In this document: positions 14,468-14,610 of the stretch, one piece after another
How positions within the stretch are numbered: the stretch's first letter is position 1
Layout: each line of letters opens with the position of its first letter
Assembly (NCBI GenBank): GCA_050942995.1
Contig: JBMNOI010000099.1
Coordinates: forward strand, 1 to 14,610
From: JBMNOI01 sp050942995
GTDB taxonomy: Bacteria; Chloroflexota; Anaerolineae; UBA1429
Length of the DNA stretch: 14,610 nucleotides
Direction of reading: 5' to 3'
Notes under the pieces: generated by a model
Databases searched by the model: none
What the model was told of the DNA's origin: nothing
What the model saw: the letters and a program-made list of their open reading frames with translations, nothing else
Made by a program: the position numbers and the translations under genes

Positions 14468-14610
14468 ATGCATGACGATACCAAAGGGCACGGTTGGGCG
14501 CTGGATTTCCTGCGGCGGGTGGTCGATGCCGACCGCGTGGGCCACGCTTACCTATTGACCGGCCCCGCCCACATCGGCAAAACCCACCTGGCGACGCGCT
14601 TTGCGGCCAT
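14468..14610 (+). CDS. holB: DNA polymerase III delta-prime-like subunit, N-terminal part (3' end outside window)
   Basis: The last 143 bases encode the first 47 residues of an AAA+ clamp-loader-like protein that runs out of the window. The protein starts M-H-D-D-T-K and then shows W-A-L-D-F-L-R-R, V-G-H-A-Y-L-L-T-G and the Walker A loop G-P-A-H-I-G-K-T, followed by H-L-A-T-R-F-A-A. The G-H-A-Y-L-L-x-G-P-x-x-I-G-K-T pattern at this distance from the N-terminus is typical of the delta-prime subunit (HolB), which with delta and tau/gamma loads the sliding clamp; DnaX is less likely but not excluded. No strong Shine-Dalgarno precedes the ATG (GAAG lies nine bases upstream), but a strong promoter lies upstream. 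The longer frames at 14060-14464 and 14283-14558 are not this gene. Confidence 0.8.
   Translation, partial: MHDDTKGHGWALDFLRRVVDADRVGHAYLLTGPAHIGKTHLATRFAA

Noticed and set aside
14060..14558. Two plus-strand frames (134 and 91 codons) near the holB-like gene
   Set aside because: Neither has motifs; the second overlaps the start of the holB-like gene in a different frame, and the first contains the promoter.
1..14610. CRISPR array, insertion sequence, phage or toxin-antitoxin/defence module
   Set aside because: No regularly spaced repeats, transposase-like genes, long terminal inverted repeats or recognisable defence proteins are visible.

Overview
The window is GC-rich bacterial chromosomal DNA with ten complete or nearly complete protein genes plus two genes cut by the window edges. 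Gene content (GH38 alpha-mannosidase, flavodiiron protein, PflX-type radical SAM protein, GufA-type ZIP transporter, SfsA, a MASE-like hybrid histidine kinase) and style (short intergenic gaps, a TTG start, a kinase without a Shine-Dalgarno) would fit a member of the Chloroflexota. That assignment is inference: no rRNA or universal marker is present apart from the first 47 codons of a holB-like gene. I see no IS element, CRISPR array, tRNA or phage gene.

Layout. 2-1135 (+) is the C-terminal part of a GH38 alpha-mannosidase, closed by a perfect 38-bp palindromic terminator shared with the convergent genes. 1206-5274 (-) holds, in transcription order, a D-2-hydroxyacid dehydrogenase, a PIG-L/LmbE deacetylase, a PflX-type radical SAM protein and a flavodiiron O2/NO reductase. 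The last three are separated by only 7 and 28 bp and look like one operon. Divergent from this block, 5561-6253 (+) is sfsA and 6504-7304 (+) is a ZIP metal transporter, each with a recognisable sigma70-type promoter. A shared hairpin separates the ZIP gene from a convergent MFS transporter (7415-8722, -), followed upstream by a zinc-dependent MDR dehydrogenase (8903-9904, -). Divergent from that is an aldo/keto reductase with two C-terminal Fe-S cysteine clusters (10210-11256, +). 11526-13931 (-) is an 801-residue membrane histidine kinase with PAS, HisKA_3/HATPase and a C-terminal receiver domain. After a 536-bp gene-free stretch, the window ends in the start of a DNA polymerase III delta-prime-like gene (14468 onward, +).

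How the genes fit together. The flavodiiron/radical SAM/deacetylase cluster suggests a cell handling O2 or NO under anaerobic or microoxic conditions. The two dehydrogenases, the aldo/keto reductase and the alpha-mannosidase suggest carbohydrate or hydroxy-acid metabolism. The most intriguing non-coding signal is the kinase leader (13932-14058): a good minus-strand promoter is followed by a terminator-like hairpin and a U-rich tail before the start codon, and an upstream segment can pair with one hairpin arm, so transcription attenuation is possible. The most intriguing protein is the aldo/keto reductase, which seems to lack most of the usual catalytic tetrad. I did not find clear evidence of an entirely new multi-gene system.
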